Source: Paramecium tetraurelia (Eukaryota; Ciliophora; Oligohymenophorea; Peniculida; Parameciidae). Taken from it: a stretch of DNA of 64,000 bases. The notes below the pieces were generated by a model that saw only the letters and a program-made list of their open reading frames with translations, was not told the origin of the DNA and ran no database searches. A program made the position numbers and the translations under genes. The DNA lies in NCBI RefSeq assembly GCF_000165425.1, contig NW_001799178.1, positions 248,001-312,000 of the forward strand, written 5' to 3'. Shown here one piece after another: positions 50,341 to 61,004 of the stretch (the first letter of the stretch is position 1; each line of letters starts with the position of its first letter).

Positions 50341-51735
50341 TCAATTCTCCACAAATGATAAACTTAATTTCTCGTATCCTTTTCCAATTATATCCTACTC
50401 ATCTAAATCTTGTTTATTATACACATCTTTTGACTCTATCATCTCCTTCTCTTTTATTGTCGATAGAAATGGTAACAATATCAAAATATATACACTGGTC
50501 ATTGTTATCATTATCCACAAATTCTCAAACGAGGCTTCATTTATATCTATTGAAAATAACAAATATCATACTCATAAAATACATCAATATTCCTCCAATC
50601 TGTCTGGCCACTAATTAACCTAAATTGATTGTGGACATCAATAATGCATACATTGTACCTTCTATTTTGGATGGACAAATCTTGCATGCCAGAACCAAAA
50701 TAGGAAGCATGTTCAGTTCGGCTACCAATTGCATTAGTAAAGTATCACATAATGAAAATGCTTCGTCTTTTATGCCTAATTCAACATTCCTCCTGGTCAC
50801 TTACAAGATCTATAAAGCATTAACAACACTATAAGTTAATGTTGTTACAAAGAACACAGACTTGAATGAATAGTTTTTTAAATATCTATTAAATATACTC
50901 ACAGCTGTGATGTTAGCCAAAGCAAATAGGAATTTGATCTTACCCAAAAATTCAGCTGTGTAATGCAAATAGACTGTTTAAAAATAAAACATTGCTGTTG
51001 AAGTTGATGGTTACAACATAAAACAAAAAATAAACACTATTGGTTTGTATATGGCTTTGATATTCAAGAATCGATGTAATTCTTGTAATTACTTCTTAAT
51101 ATCCATATCTTTATGCTGACCCTCATTCAAAAACAGAGAGGCTCCAGCAATAATCAAAGGAAATATTGAAGTTATTCTGAAAACTAAAATAGCTGTTGGA
51201 CATACTTTATTATTTCTGCAAATACTTCAAAGAGTAACCACTAAGATAGCTTGTCATGAGAGTTCCAAAGGCTTTAAAACCAAAAAATAGACTGACATTG
51301 TTGGTTGAACTATCGTTGCCGGTTGAGATCTCAACCAATAGAGCCTCTTCATTGTTAAATAGCAATACCTGCAACAACATTACAAAATGCTATACAAATT
51401 TGAATGCTCAACAGAATAGAGACACCTGCAAAGGCATCCTTCGTACCATATATGGAGAGAGCATAAAAGAGCACAAACCCCATGAGACCAAATATAAAGA
51501 GGTAGCTCTTTCGTCTGTAACCGCAAATTGGAAGCAAATCTGTGCAGAGACCCCATATCGGTTTGATTACCCAAGGTATGCTGATGATGCCTTGTATGTA
51601 TGTCATTTCAGTGGGGTTCATTCCATAATCTTCTTTGAGCAAGTACGAAATGGCCAACTCTGAAAGGTTAATCACTCCTTGAGAGAATGCCACCAAGCAG
51701 ATGACAGCATACGTGGAGTGCGATTACTTTATCAT
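50341..51735 (-). CDS. Folate-biopterin transporter (FBT/BT1 family), 441 aa
   Basis: Introns of 22, 22 and 25 nt give exactly 442 codons. The first two membrane segments carry the family signature: AFSQGVINLSELAISYLLK, ISIPWVIKPIWGLCTD and LLPICGYRRKSYLFIFG, matching YFxQG...LKD...LPWxIKPLxGxxSDxxPIxGYRRxPY of BT1 proteins. The family's ADVVADALVVE is seen here as NVVAEALLVE. The late loop KICPSKIEGTMYALLMSTIN matches VCPxGxEGTxFALLMSxxN. About 12 membrane segments can be traced. The family moves folates, pterins or related molecules across membranes in plants, protists and cyanobacteria; the substrate here is not known. It starts only 45 nt downstream of the next minus-strand gene's stop. 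Confidence 0.85.
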
Positions 51736-51780
51736 ATATTTTAAATATTATATATGCTTATTTTAATAATAAAACGAATT

Positions 51781-53069
51781 TCAATCATAAACTTATTAGA
51801 TTTCGCATTCTCTAAGTTACTTCACATTCTTCAATTTCAGCAGGACTGGGAAGCAGAGGATATTTGCCATAATTTGAAAGTATCTAAGCCAGCAATTTTC
51901 ATTTGCTTTGATCTGTTCCATGGTTAAATGACTAATTTATTGTGCTCCACACAAGGACACAAAGGTTAAATTTAATGCATATGTGATACCTTTATAAGGC
52001 AGTTGCTGTGTGATGAGTAGATTAAGGCCGATGAAGTAAGTGATGTAGCTGAGCAACATTGAAAAGCTAATGAATATTTCTTCATCTTTAAATAGTTTGA
52101 CTCTAGATTTCATTACTTGTAGGATGCTAAGTGTTAACAACATAAGATTGAAAAAAATCATAACATTTCTTACGACTTGGATTAAATTAAAATTATACTA
52201 AATTTTCTATATAAGATTTGGCTTAGAACAGCAATAGTAAGAATGGCAGGAATAAAGTAGCGTAATGGATGCTCAAAGATTACTTAAGGTTATGGGAAAT
52301 AATTATGATTGTTGAATTGGAACCATGATAAAAGTGCCAAAATTGAACATCCAAAAAATCGTTTACGATATTGCTTACTAAATAAAGCACTCGTTCTTCT
52401 ATTCAATTGACTGTATGTTTCGTTGTTAGATATGTAAAAGTATTCAATCTCTTTGATATTACCTGAAAATTAATTCTTAATTATCACTCTTCCTTGAAGT
52501 TCCTTGAACTTTCTGTAATAGTACTCCAAAGTCTGTTTGCCATAAATTGTAAGGAACGAGAGCAATCTAATTGAATTAGTCAATATTACAAGACTACTGA
52601 TCACTATTTGTTCATCCTCCAAATTCTAATTCCTAATATAACTTACTCTTAACAAAGTCCCGAAAAAAAAACAGATTAATGGATTATTGTTAAGATACAC
52701 AGATCTTTCTTCTTCCCATCCCACTTATTCTCTGATGAATCTGATCGTTAACAACCAATCACAGCCTACGATAATTCCAATTATGCAAGTAAAGATCTTA
52801 TAGATTAATTACGATGAGTAATCTTCAGTAGACAATCCAATAAATCCCACGGCCAACATCAACGTATTTATTCCCATCAGTTTGAATCGAGTAACTTAGA
52901 CCATCAATGGAGAAAACAACCAACTACAGGCCAATCCAATGTAAGACCACTCATAGTCCAATAAAGGAAAGTCCAAATATTGCATGCACACATAACCAGT
53001 AACTATCTATGGGATACTTAAAACTACGCTTTGAGCATACAACCTCCAAAATGATTTATACTTGAACAT
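51781..53069 (-). CDS. Multipass membrane protein (414 aa), possibly a transporter
   Basis: Introns of 21 and 23 nt give exactly 415 codons. About ten hydrophobic segments are visible, for example LYAQSVVLSIPQIVTGYVC, IGLACSWLFSPLMVQ, GINTLMLAVGFIGLS, YFIPAILTIAVLSQIL and MIFFNLMLLTLSILQVM, with charged loops (FIREQVGWEEERSVYL; YYYRKFKELQGRV). The layout is compatible with a transporter, but no signature identifies the family. Its ATG lies 13 nt after the stop codon of the PLGRKT homologue, and its own stop lies 45 nt before the folate-biopterin transporter, so the three genes are packed with almost no spacers. Confidence 0.6.
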
Positions 53070-53082
53070 TATTTTATAATAA

Positions 53083-53550
53083 TCATTTGTTGTTTTTATT
53101 TATCCCCAAAATTTCTTCATATTCTTCCTATGACACTATGTGGGCATTCTTGGGAAAGTAGAACAGTTGAGGTTCTCTATCAATCAGTCTTTCTGCTTCC
53201 TCTCTTATCCTCTGCAATTTGTCTCTTCAATAATTTAATTGCTTACCCATAATACATATCATATTGATAGCCGCACACAAACCCCAAAGGAACCAAAGGA
53301 ATTATGGGCAATGGACTCTAATTTAAATTATCATCTGTCTTACCTTCTTTTTCAATGCCCCCATTATGCAGAATGGAAATATAAGAGCATAAAAGGAAGC
53401 ATACCAATGGAAAAATTCTTTGCCTGAAGCGAATTACATAGCCATTTAAGTTTATCTTTATTTTAACATCATGTCCAACTATTTCTTTTGCATTTCCTTC
53501 TACATTTCCTTTTAATTCTCCTTCATTCCTTTTGCAATAGATGATCCCAT
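53083..53550 (-). CDS. PLGRKT (plasminogen receptor KT / C9orf46) homologue, 139 aa
   Basis: Introns of 26 and 22 nt give exactly 140 codons. MGSSIAKGMKENQKEMQK aligns with human MGFIFSKSMNESMKNQKEF, RQTQMAMQFASGKEFFHWYA with RERQMAMQIAWSREFLKYFG, and the first membrane segment ends GALKKK as in human GAIKKKK. PLPIIPLVPLGFVCGYQYD matches the second human segment (PIVPLSFILTYQYD), and EEAERLIDREPQLFYFPK the tail. Two membrane segments and a short acidic C-terminus are the family layout. The human protein binds plasminogen, which is irrelevant for a ciliate, so its ancestral membrane function is unknown. The gene is divergent from the calcium-dependent kinase with 168 bp between starts. Confidence 0.85.
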
Positions 53551-53718
53551 GTTGTGAAATTTATAATATTAATTTTTATTGGATTTCTTTTTATTCTTAC
53601 TTTTTCGATTATCTAGTTTTGGTTCCTTTGCTGATGAAATGGTTAAAGATTTGGATTACCTAAGTGATTTGGCAAAATGGTTATATATAAATAGTTTTTG
53701 AAATAAATTTATTTAATA
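53551..53718. promoter_or_regulatory. Short divergent promoter region
   Basis: 168 bp between the ATGs of the PLGRKT homologue (-) and the calcium-dependent kinase (+). Both promoters must lie here. AT-rich, with no recognisable core element. Confidence 0.4.
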
Positions 53719-55553
53719 ATGGGAGCAACATGTTGCAAGTCAAATTTGCAAACTTAAGATGGTATTAATAATTATCGATTGGCTTTAATAGAACTTTCTG
53801 TTCAATCAGCAGCTTTCGGAGATAATGACTAGGGATCTTAAAAGAGGGTTGTTAAGTAAACAACTGCTAGCAAACGTTAAGCATATATTCCAGCACAGAC
53901 ATTCGGGTTAGGATTGAAACAAAAACTTATCCGATGATGGAAAGGAAGTGTATGAGGAACCAAAGAAGGTTTCGATGAAAGTCTCAAAGGAATTGGAATA
54001 ATTATTGGAGCGATAGAATTCTGACACCGATAGAAAGAAAATTCTCGAATAGCAATCAGGATAGAGTATAAATAACATGAGTTATCTTAGAAATGGATCA
54101 AAAGTTGCACATAAATGTTGATGTTTTTGTATAATTGAAGAAAGGTCAAATCTCAGATCATTACATCACTGGTAAGGTATTGGGAGAAGGTGCCTTCGGA
54201 AAAGTGTGGAAAGTGACACACAAGAAGACTAAATTAGATCGTGCCATGAAATAATTAAAGAAGACTTCTATATTGAAGGAAGACAAAGAAAAATTATTTT
54301 CGGAAATGAATATACTAAAGAATTTAGACCACCCACACATTGTAAAATTGTATGAATTATTCGAAGATGACAAGAATTACTATCTGGTAACCGAGTAAGT
54401 ACTAAATTCATTGAGGATAGGTATTGTTCTGGGGGAGAACTATTTGATCGAATCAAGAGCTTGAACTTCTTTAGCGAAAAGAAGGCTGCAGAACTAATGA
54501 GACAAATCCTCAGTGCTGTTTGGTATTGTCACAACCAGAAGATCGTACACCGAGATCTAAAACCAGAGAACCTACTCTTCGTATCCGATTCCCCTGATGC
54601 TGATCTTAAAGTAATCGACTTTGGAACTTCTAGAAAATTTGAAAATGGAAAGAGAATGACTAAGAGATTAGGCACTCCCTATTACATTGCACCTGAAGTC
54701 CTATTGGAGAATTACAATGAAAAATGCGATGTCTGGTCCTGTGGCATTATTCTGTACATTTTATTATGTGGATATCCTCCTTTCTCTGGTCGAAGAAAAT
54801 CTGAGATTCTCAAGAGAGTTAAAGCAGCTCAATTAAAATTTGACCATGAAGATTGGGCTCACATTAGTTAGGATGCTCAAAATCTTATCAAGAATATGCT
54901 CAATCCCAACCCAGCTAAACGTTTAAGTGCTGAAGAAGCCTACAATGACAAATGGATTTAAAATAATGCACCTTCCAATGTCATTAATTAAAGAGCACTA
55001 CAAAATCTATAGTAATTTCATGCCAAAAGCAAATTCAAATAGGCAGTTCTGACCTTTATGGCTACTCAAATCATTACTCAATAAGAATAGGATGAATTAA
55101 ATAAGACTTTTAAAGCTATTGATAAAAATGGAGATGGTAAATTATCAAGATAAGAGTTAATTGATGGTTATACTCAAGTTACTAATAATTAAGAATTAGC
55201 AATCATCTAAGTTGATCACATTATGGAGTTGGTTGATATCAATCGTTCAGGGGAAGTTGATTTCACTGGTAATACTATTCTCTATTTTTAGAATTTCTGA
55301 TTGCTGCTATGAATTAAGAAAAGTTTCTGTCAGTTCAAAAAATGGAATAGGCATTCAAAGTTATTGATTTGGATGGTGATAATTATATTTCCAAAGCAGA
55401 ATTACAAAATGTTATGGGTGATATTGATGATGAGGTATTTAAGTGTAATTTAACCAGATTTGGATACAAATTTTAAAGGAATGCGATAATGATAATGATG
55501 GCAAAATTTCATTAGAAGAATTCTCATCTTTGCTCCAATCTAAAGTTTTATGA
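53719..55553 (+). CDS. Calcium-dependent protein kinase (CDPK), about 578 aa
   Basis: Plant/protist-type CDPK. The N-terminus MGATCCK is a typical myristoylation plus palmitoylation site for membrane anchoring. The kinase domain reads GEGAFGKVW, AMKQLKK, HRDLKPENLL, IDFGTSRK, GTPYYIAPEVL and DVWSCGIILYILL, followed by a junction segment and four EF-hands: DKNGDGKLSRQEL, DINRSGEVDFTEF, DLDGDNYISKAEL and DNDNDGKISLEEF, each with acidic residues at the calcium positions. Introns of 25, 26, 23 and 23 nt leave one base too many, and the frame breaks at about 53916-53925 in an A5 run within the variable N-terminal region, most simply an indel. Calcium should release the junction from the kinase, as in the family. 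Confidence 0.93.
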
Positions 55554-55616
55554 TTTCATAGAGATTGCTTCATAATTATTTTTATTATATTATTATTATT
55601 GTTGTGAAATGCACTC

Positions 55617-55936
55617 TCATTTTCTTTTCCTGGGTTCAGGCACTGTTGGATTCAAATCTGCTAATTTTTGTTTTATATAAATATTCCTTAATTAATTTGC
55701 ATCCTCATAAGGTCCAGATCTCTCAGGGCATTCCAAAAAAAACCAAAGGATCTTTATTTTAATATCATTTATCCTTACATTCTCAACTTTACATACTCTC
55801 TTTGGTAAATCATCTTTCACACTCTTCTCCTTCAAACATGATACAAAGTTTTTTTCTAACCAATTGCATTCATTGCTAATATGGTAGGACACATATTTTA
55901 CACATCATTAAGTGGTGGGCGATATTTGACTTCCAT
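55617..55936 (-). CDS. Small CHCH-like (twin-cysteine) protein, 91 aa
   Basis: The core has CNWLEKNFVSC (a CX9C pair), then LPKRVCKVENILWFFLEC (a CX11C pair) followed by PERSGPYED. Two spaced Cys pairs on helices are typical of small mitochondrial intermembrane-space proteins, often respiratory-chain subunits or assembly factors. The start MEVKYRPPLNDVQN needs removal of a 17-nt intron (GTGTCCTACCATATTAG); with that and a 27-nt intron the gene is exactly 92 codons. The second pair has 11 rather than 9 residues, so the call is a resemblance. Tail: LNPTVPEPRKRK. Confidence 0.55.
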
Positions 55937-56113
55937 AATATTTATATTAATATTAATTAAATTCAATTCATTAAATTTCTATTTCATTATTCTTTAGCAT
56001 TTAGTATCAATAGAAAAAGTAGTGTATTTTAGGTTGACACATTTGATAAAGAAGAGAAGAAACTAATTGATTATACAAAAAATATTAATGTCACATAAAT
56101 TTGAGATAAAATA

Positions 56114-56764
56114 TCAATCACATTTTTAACTATAATAATTTTCTGTTTGATTCCAATTGCTTTTTTAGATATCATTAGTATTGCTAATTTTAAGTAGAAT
56201 TTAGATTAAATCAAGCAAAAATTTCATTTATTATTCTTCTGATATGGTTTAATACTGTGGTACATGTATAAATATAGTTTGTGGATTCTGCTTTAATGAT
56301 TGATAATATAGATAATTGCAAAGGAATCGACCTGGATTGTACGATTTATTTACTTAATATCCTAATTGCTATAATTAGGATATAATTTAAGTAATATTTA
56401 AAGTGGATTTTATCTATTCATCCATATCTATTTCTTAATCTATTTTCACTCTTCTTATTTTGCACCCATTAAAATCACTTAATTCATAATCCAATTTATT
56501 GTAAGCACATATCTCTAATTGAAAATTTTGAAGTTCATTAAACAACCCAATATGAATATTTATAGCATTTTTATTATCAATTTGACTTAAATATTCATCA
56601 CATGCTTCTTTGGTAACTTTGAGAACTTGAATGGATTGTATATTCAATTCTTATTTTTATTATTGAGACAATTATTATATTAAAAGTGCACTTGGGTTCC
56701 TCTCTGTTTTTCCCCATTCACCAAAACCAGACAGATTAATGTGCTTGAAATTATTATTTTACAT
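56114..56764 (-). CDS. Pyroglutamyl-peptidase I (peptidase family C15), 216 aa
   Basis: Removes N-terminal pyroglutamate from peptides. The intronless frame is exactly 217 codons. Motifs in order: INLSGFGEWGKTERNPSALL (family xTGFxPFxxxxxNPS), INIHIGLFNELQNFQLEICA (HxGxxxxxxxxxLExxAxN, containing the catalytic-site Glu), ELSDFNG (PDxxG), NPGRFLCNYLYYQSL (AGxYLCNxxxY, catalytic Cys) and TIFIHVPQY (FxHVP, catalytic His). All three catalytic positions are present. Phe-Gly-Glu-Trp replaces the usual Phe-x-Pro-Phe of the N-terminal loop, so substrate handling may differ. Cytosolic, no signal peptide. The start ATG at 56764 is followed by a TAA glutamine. Confidence 0.85.
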
Positions 56765-56885
56765 AAATATATAATTAAATAATAATAAACTTATTAATAT
56801 AGTAAGAGAATTTATATAATTGCTCTAAAAGAACAAAGGATTATTGGTAAACATTGATAGGTTATGTACTTAATTATAATTAATT

Positions 56886-58476
56886 TCATGCAGGTAATGC
56901 TATTTAATAATGTCCTGGGCATAATAACAAAAAGATTTTTTCTACCTTTACTCCTTCATTATTTTTAGGTAGATATTCCTTCCTTTCATAGCTAGAATTT
57001 TATAAATCTATGTAATACAGGATAATATGCCTAAGATTAGTTTAAAGAAAATGATTACAATTTAAAATGTTCAACAATTGTCCTTATCAACGTTTCATTA
57101 TTGTTACACTCCTATTCCCAAGTTAAGAGATCTTTCGTAATATTTAAATCTCCAAGCTCTTTAAACTCTTGACTATTATGAAAGATATGAGCAAAGTATC
57201 TTCTAAAAACTAAAATAGTGAGTAAGTAAAATAAATAATCTGGATCCCTCATTTATTTTAATAATTCTTCTTTTGTTTTTAATTGCTAAAATTACCAAAT
57301 AAATTCTTAAACTATTTTCTTATTCTCTTTAATTTCAATATTTTAATATTTTATTTTTGCAGAGAGTTGTTCAACCTCATTAATAAACTAATTTTTTCTC
57401 TGTTCATCTCTTAGAAGAATTGATAAATATTAATATAAGAAAGATGTATAAAAACAATTTCCATCTCCTCTAATGTTGATATGGCCAATAATTTCTTTCT
57501 TAAGTTATTTAATCTACTTTGAAAATTTGTTCTGGTTTCTTCCAAAATATTACTTTATTGTACCCTAAATATTCTCGACTTCACCAATAAAATATTTAAA
57601 TTAATTCCCAACTTATCTACCTTTATAGGATTTGTTAGCAATTTGGTTAAGCAAATCTACATCATCTTCTTTTAAGTATTAGTATCTTTCTATAAATTCA
57701 GGTACATTTACTACATTTTCTACATTTTAGTCACCAATTATTTCTTATTATTCCATTTAAGCAGGTTCTTCTTGTTACTATTGTTGATCCAATTTGTTCG
57801 AAGAAGAATCTTCTAATTAAACTTCTACATTAACTTTTACTATTTCCTCTTATTATTATTCTTAAACTTTTACTATTTCTTCTTATTGTTATTCTTAAAC
57901 CTCTACATTGACTTTTACTATTTCCTCTTATTATTATTCTTAAATTTCTTATTTCTATTGGTTTATACTATTTTATTATGATGTTTCCACTTATCGTTCT
58001 GCTTAATAATTTTCTTCTTTCACTTGATTCACCTAAGGAATAAATTGTTGTTTTAAGTCTATCTGTAAAATTTTAGATTCGTCATTATTCTCTTAAATAT
58101 GATTCTTATTTTAGTGATCCTAATTTTAGTCGGACTCATTTGTCTATTATTACTCTTATTATTTTGACTTACTATATTATGATTATTGTTTATCTTGGAA
58201 TTTTTTATTTAACAATTATTAATATTTCTAAGGCTTCTATTTTTAAATATCTTCCTCTACCAAAGTTCCCTTTTTTATCTCAGAATTAGTAATCTTTTTT
58301 TTGTTACTTTTAAGTCTATATAATCTATATAATATATTCAAAATAAATATTAGGACATCAATATGTTTCTAGAGAAAGAATTTTATTATTTTGAAGGGGA
58401 ATCCAAAAACCACCTCTAATATGCTTTTTTTCTGCCTCAATCTAATAGGATTTTAGTTTGAGGTTGTGTCTTTCAT
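56886..58476 (-). CDS. Otubain-family deubiquitinase (peptidase C65) with N-terminal hydrophobic anchor and Gln-rich repeats, 520 aa
   Basis: One 28-nt intron gives exactly 521 codons. The C-terminal half is an otubain domain: HINIRGDGNCFYTSFLYQYL (compare RPDGNCFYRAFGF, catalytic Asp/Cys), RDPDYLFYLLTILVFRRYF (compare SDYLVVYLRLLTSGYL) and LLCPGHYQIALPA (compare LLYRPGHYDILY, catalytic His region). It should cleave ubiquitin chains. The N-terminus has a long hydrophobic stretch (VVFGFPFKIIKFF; HIDVLIFILNILYRLYR), which would tether it to a membrane, unlike typical otubains. A Gln/Glu/Asn-rich linker with three repeats of QEQQQEEIVKV then follows. Confidence 0.83.
57821..57947 (-). repeat. 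Three tandem coding repeats (QEQQQEEIVKV...)
   Basis: Units of about 33-45 nt on the coding strand encode QEQQQEEIVKVNVEV, QEQQQEEIVKV and QEQQQEEIVKVNVEV. Most glutamines are TAA codons. They lie in the linker of the otubain protein. Confidence 0.8.
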
Positions 58477-58971
58477 AGTGAATATTATATTAATTAATGA
58501 CGATATTTTTTTAATTACAAATATAAATAAATAGAATTACAATTATGTAATAAAAATTAATTGATGTAATATATGAGATTAATTTATAAATAGTTTGTAA
58601 TTTATTTTAAGTAATATATTTTAATATTTATAAAAATCTCAAATTAGATAATTTATTAATACCCTAAAGAATTCTATTTTAAAGTATCTCAATTCATTAG
58701 TAATTACAACATTTCAATTATTTAAATGAATATGTTAATTAAATATAATGTTTTTTACCTAATCACTTTTAAAGAAATTGGAATAGTTTTGCATTCACCT
58801 AGATACTACAATAATTCAAATATATTAAATATCATCATGATTTTGGTATTATTTAACTTCACATTCCATTAAAATAATCATAGTTTGTTACCGACTTTAT
58901 CGAATGTAACAAATAATCATATATAGGATGATTGGCAATATTTAAATAGTTTATAAATATCATTTGATATA
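58477..58971. other. Intergenic stretch
   Basis: Nothing recognisable; promoter side of the otubain gene and 3' side of eIF1. Confidence 0.5.
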
Positions 58972-59343
58972 TCAAATACCATGGACTTTAATGTTATCTT
59001 ATAACGCTATTCCTTCTTCCACTAAAAATTTGGCAATTTACTATCTATTATCTCCTGTCAATCTAATTGTGACTTAATCTCCATAGTCTTCATCTTTTGA
59101 AATAATACCACCAGTACAGTTAAATTGCTATATAACTAAGATATTAATAATACTTTCTTCCAAAATCTAATAATCTTATTTAAATCAAATTCATCTGGAA
59201 TACCAACAATAATCGTTTGTGTTTTTCTAGCGCTTCTCTTTTTTAAATGAATATCTAATATTAATTATATTCTTACGAATGACAAAGTTGAAGTTTACCA
59301 TTTCATCAAATTCATTCTAATTGTCAAATTGGTTGTCAGTCAT
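58972..59343 (-). CDS. SUI1: Translation initiation factor eIF1 (SUI1), 107 aa
   Basis: Monitors start-codon selection on the 40S ribosomal subunit. Introns of 22 and 26 nt give exactly 108 codons. After an acidic N-terminus (MTDNQFDNQNEFDEM) the SUI1 domain reads SARKTQTIIVGIPDEFDLNK (compare GRKTLTTVQGIADDYDKKK), FNCTGGIISKDEDYGDQV (compare FACNGTVIEHPEYGEV) and IAKFLVEEGIALQDNIKVHG (compare ICQFLVEIGLAKDDQLKVHG), ending one Ile later. Length and end match the family closely. Confidence 0.94.
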
Positions 59344-59681
59344 TCAATATAAATTTAAGCTAATTTATTTATTATACAATAAACTAATAATACTTCTCAA
59401 TAGAAATAAATATCACATTCATCAATTATAAGATTATAGATGATCAATTCTTGATTTTTATTGGCTATTACATTAAATAACTAAGGGAAAGTTCCTTGTC
59501 CTAATCACAACAGTTTGCCTTCTGCCATATTTAATTTAAATTTTTTAATAATTATTGGACTTCAACTAAGTAAAATGATATTGATATTGAATTTCTATAA
59601 ATTTGATCAACATAGATAGGATTTATCTTAAAGATCGATCCCTTGTTATATGATTACAAATGAAGAAATTTAAAATATATA
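59344..59681. other. Intergenic stretch
   Basis: Short AT-rich region between the eIF1 and FEN1 genes; no gene supported. Confidence 0.5.
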
Positions 59682-60933
59682 TCAAATTTTTTTCTTTCCA
59701 CCAGATTTTTAAGTTTATTCATTCTTTTTATTGGCTTTTCCTTTTGCTTTGCTGTTGTTTGGATGAATTATTTTTGTAGTTTTACCAAAGAAATTCTCCA
59801 ATCTACTTTAGAAACCAGTAGTATCCTTTTTAGCAATCCTTTTAAGTCCATTATCGATTCTTGATTCTGCAAACCCTTTTTCTTCAACTAGGAACTTTTT
59901 AAGATTCTCAACATCTGGTTTGTTCCAAGTTAACTATGATTAAGGTAAATCAAAATTTTACTTAAATTTCTTCTCCCTTTTAAACTAATGGGGTTATAAA
60001 TAATTCTCGACTGTCTTAATACAGAAATTTTGTAGGTACTGTATATTTAGGATTTTATTTATTTTTTTCTCTTTCTGCATTGACTTTTTAAACATGCTCC
60101 AAAATTCCCTCTATGCTTTTGAACTCTTTTATTAACTTATAAGCTGTTCCAGGACCAATGCCTTCAATCTTTTCAGTATAATCGCATCCACACTAAAATA
60201 TTAATAAAACAACATTTACTAAAATGCATAGATCTACGAATTACTCGTATGTTATTTCTAACTCTTTCATCATATCATCATAAATTATTTCATAAATTGG
60301 TTCCTTCTTTGTATTGAACCCTCTTAATAACACTGGTGTTCTGAAAGTCAAAGCATCCATATCCTCAGTGGCTGTAGCATATATCTTTCCTGCTCTACAC
60401 AATTCAGCACATTAAGCTTCTGCTTCACAGGGTGCTATAATAACAGGACATCCCATTAATTTGAGCATTTTGATTGCATCTTCTTTCATGACACTAGATA
60501 TAGTGGTGGTCCTTTGATGTTGAAGCAAAGCCTATTGCATATCACCCTGTTCAAGAGCCAATTCAGTTTTGACTTAAGCCTCCTCTTTTAATTTCTTTCT
60601 TCTTGCCAACTCACCACTTTTTAATAAAGGTGGTTTTCCATCAAATACCCAAACAGGTTTAATTCCATTCTCAAGAAATTGCAATGTTCTATTAAATAAC
60701 CCAACCAGATGTCCAGTTCGGTTACCATCCTTATCTGTCAACTCTATAATTTGTGTTTATCCCGCAGATTGTGTTTAAATTAAAAACTAATACATAGCCA
60801 TAGATGCATCACAACCGATAGTTCTATATGTAAATGATTGTTATTACCTGCCTGCAAAATAGTCGAGCATCAAAGTCCTAAAACAATTGGGTGCTTTTTC
60901 TTTCAGAAATTGCATAAGTTAATGAATTCCCAT
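59682..60933 (-). CDS. FEN1: Flap endonuclease 1 (FEN1), 390 aa
   Basis: Cuts 5' flaps in Okazaki-fragment maturation and base-excision repair. Introns of 24, 27 and 28 nt give exactly 391 codons. The N-terminus is [15 protein letters not shown] (compare MGIxGLxxLIxxxAP), then [63 protein letters not shown] and ELFITPLV, covering the metal-binding acidic residues of the N and I regions and the helix-hairpin-helix. Near the C-terminus QSRLENFF is a perfect PIP box (Qxx[L]xxFF) for PCNA, followed by a Lys/Ala/Asn-rich tail. All expected parts are present. Confidence 0.95.
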
Positions 60934-61004
60934 ATTAATTAATTAATTAATAAAAGCGCCAAAGTTTAATGTGATTTTATATATATATATTTTTGGAATG
61001 ATCA

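Noticed and set aside
51256-51663. Plus-strand ORF of 135 residues
   Set aside because: Antisense to the strongest signature region of the folate-biopterin transporter.
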